This document shows positions 1 through 6,779 of a DNA stretch of 8,818 bases, piece by piece; the first letter of the stretch is position 1, and every line of letters begins with the position of its first letter. Under the pieces are notes generated by a model, which searched no databases, was not told the origin of the DNA, and was given only the letters and a program-made list of their open reading frames with translations. Origin of the DNA: Cellvibrionales bacterium UBA3090. GTDB taxonomy: Bacteria; Pseudomonadota; Gammaproteobacteria; Pseudomonadales; Porticoccaceae. Location: contig DFBC01000154.1 of assembly GCA_002367235.1 (NCBI GenBank), forward strand, positions 1 to 8,818. Direction: 5' to 3'. A program made the translations under genes and the position numbers.

Positions 1-1
1 A

Positions 2-979
2 AACCCACCAGCCGGTGAAGAAGACTTTTTGTTAGATCTTATTGCGAACCGTGTACCACCCGGAGTAGATGAAGCAGCTTATGTAAAAGCGGGCTTTTTA
101 AGCGCAGTGGTCAACGGCGAAGCCGCATCCCCACTGATCGACCGTAGCGCTGCTGTAACCCTACTCGGCAACATGCATGGCGGATACAACGTAGCAACAC
201 TGGTTGGAGAACTAGACGACTCAGAACTGGCCGAGCAAGCTGCAGAAGAACTGAAAGGCACCTTATTGGTATTTGACGCGTTCCACGATGTAGCAGAAAA
301 AGCTGATGCAGGAAACGCAAACGCTCAAGCGGTTCTACAATCATGGGCCGATGGTGAGTGGTTCACCAACAATGATGCCGTTCCAGAAAGCACCAAAGTT
401 GTTGTCTTCAAAGTGACAGGCGAAACCAACACTGACGACCTGTCTCCTGCGCCCGATGCATGGAGCCGCCCAGATATTCCTCTGCACGCACGCGCCGCTT
501 ACAAAATGACTCGTGATGGCATGAACCCTGACGAGCATGGTGTTGTTGGCCCCATGAGCCAAATTGACGAGATTAAAGCCAAAGGTCTGCCCGTTGCTTT
601 TGTTGGTGACGTTGTTGGCACCGGTTCTTCTCGTAAGTCTGCGACGAACTCTGTGCTTTGGTTCTTCGGTGAAGATATGCCCGGCGTACCTAACAAACGT
701 TCCGGCGGCATCTGTATTGGCACTAAAGTAGCACCTATTTTCTTCTACACCATGGAAGATGCTGGCGCCCTTGTTTTCGAAGCACCTGTTGACAAGATCA
801 ACTATGGCGATGTGATTGAAATTCGCCCTTACGATGGAAAAATTCTCAGTGAATCCGGTGAAGTTCTGTCCGAATTTGAATTTAAGTCCGACGTAATCCT
901 TGACGAAGTACGTGCCGACGGCCGTATTAATCTAATCATCGGCCGCGGCCTGACTCAGCGTGCTCGCGAGCACCTTTAA
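2..979 (+). CDS. acnB: AcnB N-terminal half (HEAT-like domain plus swivel domain 4), ends at a premature TAA
   Basis: Coding enters from the left edge: codons from position 2 read NPPAGEEDF before LLDLIANRVPPGVDEAAYVK, so the TTG at 29 is an internal Leu codon and not a start. About 36 N-terminal residues lie outside the window. The visible part holds the HEAT-like AcnB-specific domain (up to about GGYN and the acidic helices after it) and then the swivel domain 4, marked by FKVTGETNTDDLSPAPDAWS and by GDVVGTGSSRKSATNS, which contains substrate-binding Ser/Arg residues. It stops after REHL, at about E. coli residue 361, where domain 4 gives way to the linker leading to domains 1-3. Alone, this half has no Fe-S cluster ligands and cannot be an aconitase; it corresponds in role to the small subunit (LeuD type) of isopropylmalate isomerase. 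Confidence 0.85.
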   Translation, partial: NPPAGEEDFLLDLIANRVPPGVDEAAYVKAGFLSAVVNGEAASPLIDRSAAVTLLGNMHGGYNVATLVGELDDSELAEQAAEELKGTLLVFDAFHDVAEKADAGNANAQAVLQSWADGEWFTNNDAVPESTKVVVFKVTGETNTDDLSPAPDAWSRPDIPLHARAAYKMTRDGMNPDEHGVVGPMSQIDEIKAKGLPVAFVGDVVGTGSSRKSATNSVLWFFGEDMPGVPNKRSGGICIGTKVAPIFFYTMEDAGALVFEAPVDKINYGDVIEIRPYDGKILSESGEVLSEFEFKSDVILDEVRADGRINLIIGRGLTQRAREHL

Positions 980-1054
980 CTACCTGCTTCTGACTTATTC
1001 CGCCAACCTACTCAACCAGAAGACACTGGCAAGGGATACACCCTGGCACAGAAA

Positions 1055-2509
1055 ATGGTTGGTAAAGCTTGCGGTGTTGAAGGTATTCGCCCCGGCACTT
1101 ACTGCGAACCCAAGATGACAAAACTAGGCTCTCAGGATACCACGGGGCCAATGACCCGTGATGAACTGAAAGACCTTGCTTGCCTTGGCTTCTCTGCCGA
1201 CCTGACCATGCAGTCTTTCTGTCACACAGCGGCTTACCCTAAGCCTGTGGATATCGATACTCAACACACTCTACCCGACTTCATCATGAACCGCGGTGGT
1301 GTTTCCCTGCGTCCAGGTGATGGTGTTATCCACAGCTGGTTAAACCGCATGTTGCTGCCTGACACTGTAGGTACCGGTGGTGATTCACACACTCGTTTCC
1401 CTATGGGTATTTCATTCCCTGGCGGCTCTGGTCTGGTTGCTTTTGCCGCAGCCACCGGCGTTATGCCATTGGATATGCCTGAGTCTGTCCTGGTTCGCTT
1501 TAAAGGCGAAATGCAGCCCGGCATCTCCCTACGAGACCTAGTTCACGCCATCCCTTACTACGGCATCAAGCAAGGCCTTCTAACCGTTGAGAAGAAAGGC
1601 AAGAAAAACTTCTTCTCTGGTCGTGTTCTGGAAATCGAAGGCCTCAATGACCTGACCGTTGAACAAGCATTTGAATTGTCCGACGCCTCTGCCGAGCGTT
1701 CCGCTGCAGGCTGTACTATCAAGCTGAGCGAAGAATCAGTCGCCCAATACCTCCGCTCCAACATCACACTGTTGCGATGGATGGTAGGCCATGGCTACGG
1801 TGATCGACGCACACTGGAACGTCGTGCTGTGAAAATGGAAGAGTGGCTGGCCAACCCATCACTGATGGAAGCCGACGCCGATGCCGAATACGCCGCGGTG
1901 ATTGAAATTGACCTGGCTGACGTTAAAGAACCTATCGTTTGCTGTCCGAATGACCCGGATGATGCAAAACTGTTATCTGACGTCGCCGGCGACAAAGTGG
2001 ACGAAGTATTTATCGGTTCTTGCATGACCAACATTGGTCACTTCCGTGCAGCGGGTAAATTGTTTGAAACGGCTAAATCTGGTGTTAAATCACGCTTCTG
2101 GCTAGCGCCACCCACTAAAATGGATGAGCACACGCTGATGGAAGAAGGTTACTACAACATCTTTGGCAAAGCGGGCGCACGTACCGAGATGCCCGGCTGT
2201 TCTCTGTGTATGGGCAACCAGGCACGAGTTAATCCGGGAGCCACGGTTATCTCCACATCAACCCGTAACTTCCCTAACCGTTTGGGTGATGGTGCCAATG
2301 TCTACCTGGCTTCAGCTGAATTAGCTGCAGTGGGCGGCATTTTGGGCAAACTACCTACACCTGCTGAATACATGGAGTACGCCAACAAGGTCAACTCTAT
2401 GTCTGATGAAATCTACCGTTATATGAACTTCGACCAGATCGAATCCTTCCAGGCTGGTGCCGACGAAGGCAAGCGTATTGCGGCGGAAGAAATTGTTACC
2501 GTTTCATAA
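1055..2509 (+). CDS. acnB: AcnB C-terminal half (catalytic [4Fe-4S] domains 1-3)
   Basis: 484-residue open frame, in phase with the upstream half. It carries the catalytic core, including LGSQDTTGPMTRDEL, SFCHTAAYPKP, GTGGDSHTRFP and AERSAAGCTIKL, and the three cluster-binding cysteines: C323 in GSCMTNIGHF and C382/C385 in PGCSLCMGNQAR, equivalent to E. coli C710, C769 and C772. The ATG at 1055 is the first in-frame ATG after the TAA; no in-frame GTG or TTG precedes it, and the only in-frame CTG is at 1043. It has no convincing Shine-Dalgarno: the nearest purine run (AAGGGA, 1031-1036) is 18 nt away. Starting there would drop about 25 conserved residues, LPASDLFRQ through AQK. Independent translation is therefore doubtful, and read-through or a mutated/erroneous stop fits better. 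Conservation up to the natural end argues against long-standing decay. Confidence 0.8.
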   Translation: MVGKACGVEGIRPGTYCEPKMTKLGSQDTTGPMTRDELKDLACLGFSADLTMQSFCHTAAYPKPVDIDTQHTLPDFIMNRGGVSLRPGDGVIHSWLNRMLLPDTVGTGGDSHTRFPMGISFPGGSGLVAFAAATGVMPLDMPESVLVRFKGEMQPGISLRDLVHAIPYYGIKQGLLTVEKKGKKNFFSGRVLEIEGLNDLTVEQAFELSDASAERSAAGCTIKLSEESVAQYLRSNITLLRWMVGHGYGDRRTLERRAVKMEEWLANPSLMEADADAEYAAVIEIDLADVKEPIVCCPNDPDDAKLLSDVAGDKVDEVFIGSCMTNIGHFRAAGKLFETAKSGVKSRFWLAPPTKMDEHTLMEEGYYNIFGKAGARTEMPGCSLCMGNQARVNPGATVISTSTRNFPNRLGDGANVYLASAELAAVGGILGKLPTPAEYMEYANKVNSMSDEIYRYMNFDQIESFQAGADEGKRIAAEEIVTVS

Positions 2510-2523
2510 GTATGTTGGGTAAC

Positions 2524-2545
2524 GGCTGGTTGTAACAAACCAGCC
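2524..2545 (+). other. hairpin in the acnB 3' untranslated region
   Basis: Perfect 8-bp inverted repeat GGCTGGTT / AACCAGCC with a 6-nt loop, starting 14 nt after the acnB stop and just before the terminator hairpin. It has no T-tract, so it is not itself an intrinsic terminator. It could stabilise the mRNA 3' end. E. coli apo-AcnB is reported to bind stem-loops in its own 3' UTR, so a regulatory role is possible, but nothing here proves it. Confidence 0.45.
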
Positions 2546-2552
2546 ACATAAG

Positions 2553-2581
2553 AAAGGCCCCGCTTTGGCGGGGCCTTTTTC
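2553..2581 (+). terminator. rho-independent terminator after acnB
   Basis: Stem GGCCCCGC (2556-2563) / GCGGGGCC (2568-2575) with a 4-nt loop TTTG, extended by AAA/TTT pairing and followed by a T run (2576-2580). This is a strong GC-rich intrinsic terminator that separates acnB from phaZ. Confidence 0.93.
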
Positions 2582-2691
2582 TACAGAAAAGTAGTCCCGG
2601 TCAAGCACGCCCCCTTAGCTAGCCTTTTTTAGGTTGCCTATTCTAATCTGCCGTGCGTAAACTTGATGCTGATTGTTTTAGCTATCCAAGC

Positions 2692-2696
2692 AGGTG
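2692..2696 (+). promoter_or_regulatory. ribosome binding site deciding the phaZ start
   Basis: AGGTG lies 7 nt upstream of the ATG at 2704. This supports that ATG over the GTG further upstream at 2653, which would add 17 residues with no counterpart in the family. Confidence 0.6.
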
Positions 2697-2703
2697 CTCT
2701 AAT

Positions 2704-3927
2704 ATGCAATACCAATTCTTTGATCTATATCGTCAATCACTAGCACCACTGAATGCCACTGTAGACCTTATTCACGATATCGTCACAGATGAAAGGTACC
2801 CCCTTGTTAACACCCGTTATGGCAGGCTTCGAAAGGCAATACTAGAATCCACCAGCCGCCTGCTAAAGCACTACCCTAAACAAGGCTTTCAATACGAACC
2901 AGTTGTTATTAACGGTGAAGAACACCCGGTCAGCGAGACCGTGGTTCTGGAAAAACCCTTTTGTAATTTGCTGCGCTTTCGCCGTGAAGGTCTTCCCGAT
3001 GACGCCCCAAAATTACTCTGTGTCGCGGCATTATCTGGCCACCACGCCACCTTGGCGAGGGAAACCTTCAGAGAATTCCTGGAAGATTACGAAGTCTATC
3101 TCACGGATTGGTCCGATGCGCGGGATGTGCCGCTCTCGGAAGGAAAGTTTGGCTATGAAGAATATGTCACCTATTTAATCGATTTTATGACGCACATTGG
3201 CCCCAACAACCATGTCTTTGCCATATGCCAAGCGGCAGTTCCAGCGTTAACCGCTGTCAGTCATATGTCACGGGAGAAGGATGTTTGCCGACCCAAAACT
3301 CTCACAATGATGGCTGGGCCCATTGATATTCGGGTAAACCCCAACGCCTTCACCAAACAAGTTTTAAAAACCTCCGCTAAATTTCTTGAGAAAGTTGCCA
3401 TTCACAAGGTGCCCAACCGTTTCGCCGGCTCAGGCCGACGTGTTTACCCAGGAACCATGCAACTGGGTGGCTTCATGTCCATGAACATAAAGTCTCATTT
3501 GGAAAAACATATACAGTTCTTTAAAGACATTGTTCATGGCAATGTAGACGATGCCGACAAGCACCGCGATTTCTACGATGAATACATGGCCGTCCTCGAT
3601 ATGGACGCAGATTTTTATCTGGAAACCATGGATCGGATTTTTCTGGATCAACAGCTGCCCAAAGGCACCATGCAATATCTGGGAAAGACGATCAATTGTA
3701 GCGATATCACCGATGTGGCCCTGCTCACGCTGGAAGGTGAAAAAGATGACATGATTAGCCTGGGGCAAACTGAGGCTGCACTGCACCTTTGTGACAAGCT
3801 ACCTAAGAAGCTTAAAAAACACTATGTGCAGAAAGGCGTTGGTCACTACGGTATTTTTAATGGCAGTAAATACCGGAAAGGCGTTGCACCAAAAATCAAA
3901 GACTGGATTAACAAACACGACAGGTAA
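2704..3927 (+). CDS. phaZ: intracellular poly(3-hydroxybutyrate) depolymerase (PhaZ1 type)
   Basis: A 407-aa protein of the intracellular PHB depolymerase family (Ralstonia PhaZ1, about 419 aa). It degrades native PHB granules in the cytoplasm, releasing 3-hydroxybutyrate units for acetyl-CoA supply during starvation. It has an alpha/beta-hydrolase fold without a signal peptide and uses cysteine instead of the usual serine as nucleophile. Family blocks are visible: LEKPFCNLLRFRR (82-94), LSGHHATLARETFR (110-123), VYLTDWSDARDVPL (131-144), FAICQAAVPAL (172-182) with the predicted nucleophile C175, TMMAGPIDIR (201-210), GRRVYPG (244-250), FYDEYMAVLDMDADFYLET (290-308), LEGEKDDM (343-350) with the catalytic Asp at 348 or 349, and GHYGIFNG (380-387) with His381. 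The triad is thus complete. No PHB synthase, phasin or thiolase gene is in the window. It sits between two terminators and looks monocistronic. Confidence 0.93.
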   Translation: MQYQFFDLYRQSLAPLNATVDLIHDIVTDERYPLVNTRYGRLRKAILESTSRLLKHYPKQGFQYEPVVINGEEHPVSETVVLEKPFCNLLRFRREGLPDDAPKLLCVAALSGHHATLARETFREFLEDYEVYLTDWSDARDVPLSEGKFGYEEYVTYLIDFMTHIGPNNHVFAICQAAVPALTAVSHMSREKDVCRPKTLTMMAGPIDIRVNPNAFTKQVLKTSAKFLEKVAIHKVPNRFAGSGRRVYPGTMQLGGFMSMNIKSHLEKHIQFFKDIVHGNVDDADKHRDFYDEYMAVLDMDADFYLETMDRIFLDQQLPKGTMQYLGKTINCSDITDVALLTLEGEKDDMISLGQTEAALHLCDKLPKKLKKHYVQKGVGHYGIFNGSKYRKGVAPKIKDWINKHDR

Positions 3928-3957
3928 GTTGTTAATTTTCAATAACAAGCAATAAGC

Positions 3958-3984
3958 AAAAGACCGACAATTGTCGGTCTTTTT
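3958..3984. terminator. bidirectional terminator between phaZ and trhO
   Basis: Uninterrupted 20-bp palindrome AGACCGACAA|TTGTCGGTCT (3961-3980) flanked by an A run on the left and a T run on the right. It reads as an intrinsic terminator on both strands, serving phaZ (+) and the convergent trhO (-), whose stop codon lies 57 nt away. Confidence 0.9.
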
Positions 3985-4040
3985 AATTACCAGGCAAATT
4001 ACTTTGCTTAAGGTTGTGCCTTTATACTCCGCTCTGTGTT

Positions 4041-5033
4041 TTAACTCCCGCGTCGCTGTTTGTCCTTAAGCACCAGCTTTTCTTTCTTACGGCTCAAGAT
4101 TTTTGCTTCCATTGAAGAGCCAATATGTGCTTCTCCTCTTTGTTTAGCCAAATTCATTTGCCGTTCTCGGGCTGTGTAACGCCTGATTTGTTCCTTGCTG
4201 TGCCGACCAAAACAACGATGACAGCTCACCCCTTTTTGGTAATGCACGTGCTGCTTATCTTCTTCCGTGATCGGCATCCGACAAGCGTGGCACTGATCGT
4301 ATTGGCCCTTTTCAAGCTTGTGATTCACGGTGACTCGATTATCAAAAACAAAACACTCACCGCGCCACTTAGAATCAGGTTCAGGCACCTGCTCAAGATA
4401 ATTGAGGATACCGCCTTTCAGATGGTAAACCTCCTCAAAACCCTGTTGCTTTAAATAGGCTGTCGATTTCTCACAGCGAATGCCACCGGTGCAAAACATC
4501 GCTACTTTTTTCTGCTTTTTCGGGTTCAGTTCCTTGCTGACGTAATCTGGAAACTCACGAAAAGTACTTGTCTCGGGATTCACTGCATTTTCAAAAGTAC
4601 CGATCTCAATCTCATAGTCATTTCGAGTATCCAGCAGCAATACCTCAGGATCGCTAATGAGGGCATTCCAGTCGCCAGGCTCGACATAGGTACCGACTAT
4701 CTCATTCGGATCAATCTCAGCCACGCCCATAGTCACAATTTCATTTTTAAGCTTTACCTTGGTGCGATAAAAAGGGTTGGCTTCGACATAGGATTCTTTG
4801 ACTTCCAGGCCAGAGAAGCGCCCGTCTTTTTCTAACCACGCCAAAACCGCATCAATGCTCTGTCTGGAGCCAGCAATCGTGCCATTAATCCCCTCTGGGG
4901 CAAGCAGCAAGGTACCTTTGACACACTGCTCCAACATCAAGGTTTGAAGGGGCGATCTAAAAGCTTCAAAATCAGGAAATTTCGCGAAACGGTACAGTGC
5001 AGCGACCACTACACTATGGGGTGACTCAGTCAT
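4041..5033 (-). CDS. trhO: tRNA uridine(34) hydroxylase TrhO (YceA / UPF0176 rhodanese family)
   Basis: A 330-aa cytoplasmic enzyme. TrhO hydroxylates U34 of tRNAs that later carry cmo5U, giving 5-hydroxyuridine in an oxygen-dependent reaction; it is one of two parallel routes in E. coli, the other being TrhP. The N-terminal ferredoxin-like domain covers about residues 8-100, with GTLLLAPEGINGTI at 40-53. A rhodanese domain follows (about 115-215), with DTRNDYEIEIGTFENA and the active-site loop FCTGGIRCEKS, catalytic Cys181 and a second Cys187. The C-terminal part has two CxxC pairs (C248/C251, C271/C274) that look like a zinc site, then a long basic tail suited to RNA binding. The ATG at 5031-5033 has a good Shine-Dalgarno (GAGG, 7 nt upstream). 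It is divergent from trhP, its functional counterpart. Confidence 0.93.
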   Translation of the reverse strand: MTESPHSVVVAALYRFAKFPDFEAFRSPLQTLMLEQCVKGTLLLAPEGINGTIAGSRQSIDAVLAWLEKDGRFSGLEVKESYVEANPFYRTKVKLKNEIVTMGVAEIDPNEIVGTYVEPGDWNALISDPEVLLLDTRNDYEIEIGTFENAVNPETSTFREFPDYVSKELNPKKQKKVAMFCTGGIRCEKSTAYLKQQGFEEVYHLKGGILNYLEQVPEPDSKWRGECFVFDNRVTVNHKLEKGQYDQCHACRMPITEEDKQHVHYQKGVSCHRCFGRHSKEQIRRYTARERQMNLAKQRGEAHIGSSMEAKILSRKKEKLVLKDKQRRGS

Positions 5034-5241
5034 ATATCTTCCTCATTGCAACCGGAACGTAAAACCGGGCAAGTTATGGGGTGCAGATTGCCCTGGCCCC
5101 CCTTTGCGGCGCATTTTAGGGAAATCTGCTCAAGCACTCAAGGAAACTGTATTCATGGAAATCTTCCTTTAACACCCAATATTGTCAGGTACTGCCGGTT
5201 GCGTTACTTCCGCCTTCATAAGCCCCCTGACACCTTATAAC

Positions 5242-5270
5242 TTAATAGTCATACTATTCTTTGCTATAAA
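5242..5270 (+). promoter_or_regulatory. candidate sigma-70 promoter for trhP
   Basis: TTAATA (4 of 6 to TTGACA), a 17-nt spacer, then TATAAA (5 of 6 to TATAAT), giving a predicted transcript start near 5277 and a leader of about 60 nt. A second -10-like element, TAAAAT, lies at 5305-5310 with only a weak -35. Assigned by consensus alone. Confidence 0.4.
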
Positions 5271-5285
5271 GCCAAGCCCGGTACA

Positions 5286-5302
5286 TAAATGTTCTACATT
5301 TA
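5286..5302. promoter_or_regulatory. inverted repeat upstream of trhP, possible operator
   Basis: TAAATG and CATTTA are perfect 6-bp arms around a 5-bp centre (TTCTA). It lies downstream of the TTAATA/TATAAA promoter and overlaps the spacer of the alternative TAAAAT -10 element, a position where a repressor could act. I recognise no specific regulator motif. Confidence 0.25.
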
Positions 5303-5339
5303 GGTAAAATTGCCGCCCCTTGCACTTCAGGCACCAATC

Positions 5340-6671
5340 ATGACAGAGCTATTGTCACCCGCTGGAACCCTTAAAAACATGCGCTATGCATTTGCCTATG
5401 GAGCAGATGCTGTTTACGCCGGACAACCCCGCTATAGCTTGCGTGTAAGGAACAATGAGTTCAACCATCTGGATGTGATGGCTGGCGCAATAGCGGAAGC
5501 CCACGCCCAGAATAAAAAGTTCTATATCGCCAGCAATATATCTCCGCACAATGACAAAGTCAGAAGTTATCTTCGAGATATGGAAGAAGTCATTGAGATG
5601 CGACCTGACGCTCTGATCATGTCTGATCCGGGGCTGATCATGATGGTTAGAGAAAAGTGGCCAGAGATGCCTATTCACTTATCGGTACAAGCCAACGCCA
5701 CTAACTATGCGACAGTTAAGTTCTGGCATACACAGGGCATTGTCCGCACGATATTATCCCGCGAGCTGGGATTGAATGAGATTGAAGAAATTCGCCAGCG
5801 CTGTCCAGAGATGGAACTTGAAGTTTTTGTCCACGGTTCACTGTGTATTGCCTATTCCGGTCGCTGTTTGCTCTCTGGCTATATGAATCACAGAGACCCC
5901 AACCAAGGTGCCTGCACCAACGCCTGCCGCTGGAAATACAATGCCCAGGAAGCAACGGAAACAGAGACCGGAGATATTGTTCCAGCCAAGGTTTGGGATC
6001 CAACCCAAGCAAGCCAACAGGATCACGAAGAAGAAACGCCCATCATGTTGCTGGAAGAACAAGGCCGACCCGGCGAAATGATGCCCGCCTTCGAAGATGA
6101 GCACGGCACCTACATAATGAATTCAAAGGATCTGCGTGCCGTTCAACATGTCGAACGCTTGGTGAACATGGGCGTTGTTTCCTTAAAAATTGAGGGTCGC
6201 ACCAAGTCTCATTACTACGCTGCCCGCACTGCTCAAGTCTACCGTCGCGCCATAGATAACGCCGAGGCCGGCATACCCTTTGACATGAATATGATGGCCG
6301 AACTGGATCACCTGGCTAACCGCGGCTACACCGAAGGCTTCTACCGCCGTCACGTGCCTCAGGCAACCCAGAACTATGAGCAGAGTGCCTCCAGCAATCC
6401 AAACCAACAGTTTGTGGGTGAAATCAGCGCGGTAGATACGGCTAAAGGCTGGGTTACAGTAGAGGTTAAAAACCGCTTTGAAAATGGCGATACGCTTGAA
6501 CTTGTCACCCCAAACGGAAATATGACGTTCAACCTGGAGACACTGGAAAACCTTAAGGGAGAGTCCATGGATGCAGCACCGGGATCCGGTCATGTTGTAC
6601 GCATACCCATGCCTGCCGAAATCAGCCTGCCAGAAGACGGCGGTTATGCGATGCTAATGAGGTATATGTAA
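5340..6671 (+). CDS. trhP: tRNA hydroxylation protein TrhP (YegQ, peptidase U32 family)
   Basis: A 443-aa protein very close to E. coli YegQ/TrhP (453 aa). TrhP is required, together with prephenate and iron-sulphur supply, to form 5-hydroxyuridine at tRNA position 34; it belongs to the U32 family but is not a protease in this role. Diagnostic blocks: TELLSPAGTLKNMRYAFAYG (2-21), MSDPGLIMMVRE (94-105), HLSVQANATN (113-122), and the U32 signature EVFVHGSLCIAYSGRCLLSG (161-180) continuing into DPNQGACTNACRW. Cysteines 169, 176, 192 and 196 are the expected Fe-S ligands. The C-terminal half has TYIMNSKDLR, SLKIEGRTKSHYY, RGYTEGF and a beta-barrel tail. The ATG at 5340 is chosen because MTELLSPAGT matches the family start and AGG lies 8 nt upstream; the longer frame to 5310 has no homology. 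Its C-terminus is about 10 residues shorter than in E. coli. Confidence 0.94.
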   Translation: MTELLSPAGTLKNMRYAFAYGADAVYAGQPRYSLRVRNNEFNHLDVMAGAIAEAHAQNKKFYIASNISPHNDKVRSYLRDMEEVIEMRPDALIMSDPGLIMMVREKWPEMPIHLSVQANATNYATVKFWHTQGIVRTILSRELGLNEIEEIRQRCPEMELEVFVHGSLCIAYSGRCLLSGYMNHRDPNQGACTNACRWKYNAQEATETETGDIVPAKVWDPTQASQQDHEEETPIMLLEEQGRPGEMMPAFEDEHGTYIMNSKDLRAVQHVERLVNMGVVSLKIEGRTKSHYYAARTAQVYRRAIDNAEAGIPFDMNMMAELDHLANRGYTEGFYRRHVPQATQNYEQSASSNPNQQFVGEISAVDTAKGWVTVEVKNRFENGDTLELVTPNGNMTFNLETLENLKGESMDAAPGSGHVVRIPMPAEISLPEDGGYAMLMRYM

Positions 6672-6779
6672 CTCTCTGGGTTTAAGGTCTTTTGCCAAAA
6701 TCCCAATAAAGACTTAGCCTATGAATTGGCCTCTAGTGCAATTGAGTAAACAATGCGTGTCGCATAAGGTGCAATAACA

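Larger units (their letters stand above)
2..2509 (+). pseudogene. acnB: acnB, aconitate hydratase B: 5'-truncated by the window and interrupted by an in-frame TAA
   Basis: Read through the TAA at 977-979, this frame gives one continuous AcnB protein that aligns with E. coli AcnB (865 aa) from about residue 36 to the end. AcnB interconverts citrate and isocitrate in the TCA cycle and also acts as 2-methylisocitrate dehydratase in the methylcitrate cycle. The frame is the same on both sides of the stop. Residues just before it (GRGLTQRAREHL) and just after it (LPASDLFRQ) match the E. coli sequence around REALGLPHSDVFRQ, and the spacing to the next landmark (AQKMVGKACG) is the same, so one codon, Gly in E. 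coli, has become TAA with no indel. All three Fe-S cysteines survive downstream. The gene could be a recent nonsense allele, a sequence error, a read-through gene or a genuinely split gene. The two halves are listed separately below. Family identity is certain; whether the gene works is not. Confidence 0.85.
5034..5339. other. divergent trhO-trhP intergenic region
   Basis: 306 bp without a convincing gene. The right part (about 5230-5310) is AT-rich and holds the candidate trhP promoter and two inverted repeats: AATAGT-CAT-ACTATT (5244-5258) and TAAATG-TTCTA-CATTTA (5286-5302). The left part is GC-richer and contains the trhO ribosome binding site next to its start. I could not identify a trhO promoter with confidence. 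The region would be where the two alternative ho5U34 enzymes could be co-regulated. Confidence 0.6.

Noticed and set aside
980..1055. Independent start for the AcnB C-terminal half with its own ribosome binding site
   Set aside because: The only purine run (1031-1036) is 18 nt from the 1055 ATG, too far, and no in-frame GTG or TTG occurs in between; only one in-frame CTG (1043).
960..1060. Programmed or accidental frameshift in acnB
   Set aside because: The frames before and after the TAA are the same phase and the residues on both sides align without gap, so no shift is needed; it is a stop substitution.
2634..2663. Promoter for phaZ (TTGCCT ... TAAACT)
   Set aside because: Both boxes match only 4 of 6 with an 18-nt spacer; not better than chance in this AT-rich gap.
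2653..2703. Longer phaZ start at the GTG at 2653
   Set aside because: The extra 17 residues have no family counterpart, and a good ribosome binding site precedes the ATG at 2704.
5130..5156. 8-codon minus-strand leader peptide upstream of trhO with an AAGGAAG ribosome-binding-like site
   Set aside because: Too short to support by sequence alone; no run of regulatory codons and no terminator/antiterminator pair follows it.
5046..5240. 64-codon frame in the trhO-trhP gap
   Set aside because: Its start sits inside the trhO translation-initiation region, it has no Shine-Dalgarno, and its Pro/Arg/Cys-rich composition looks non-coding.
6682..6715. Terminator between trhP and the J-protein gene
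   Set aside because: GGTCTTT and AAAGACTT can pair only weakly around an 18-nt loop and there is no T-tract.
6742..6770. Promoter for the J-protein gene (TTGAGT, 17 nt, TAAGGT)
   Set aside because: The -10 match is only 3 of 6 and overlaps the ribosome binding site, so it would leave almost no leader.
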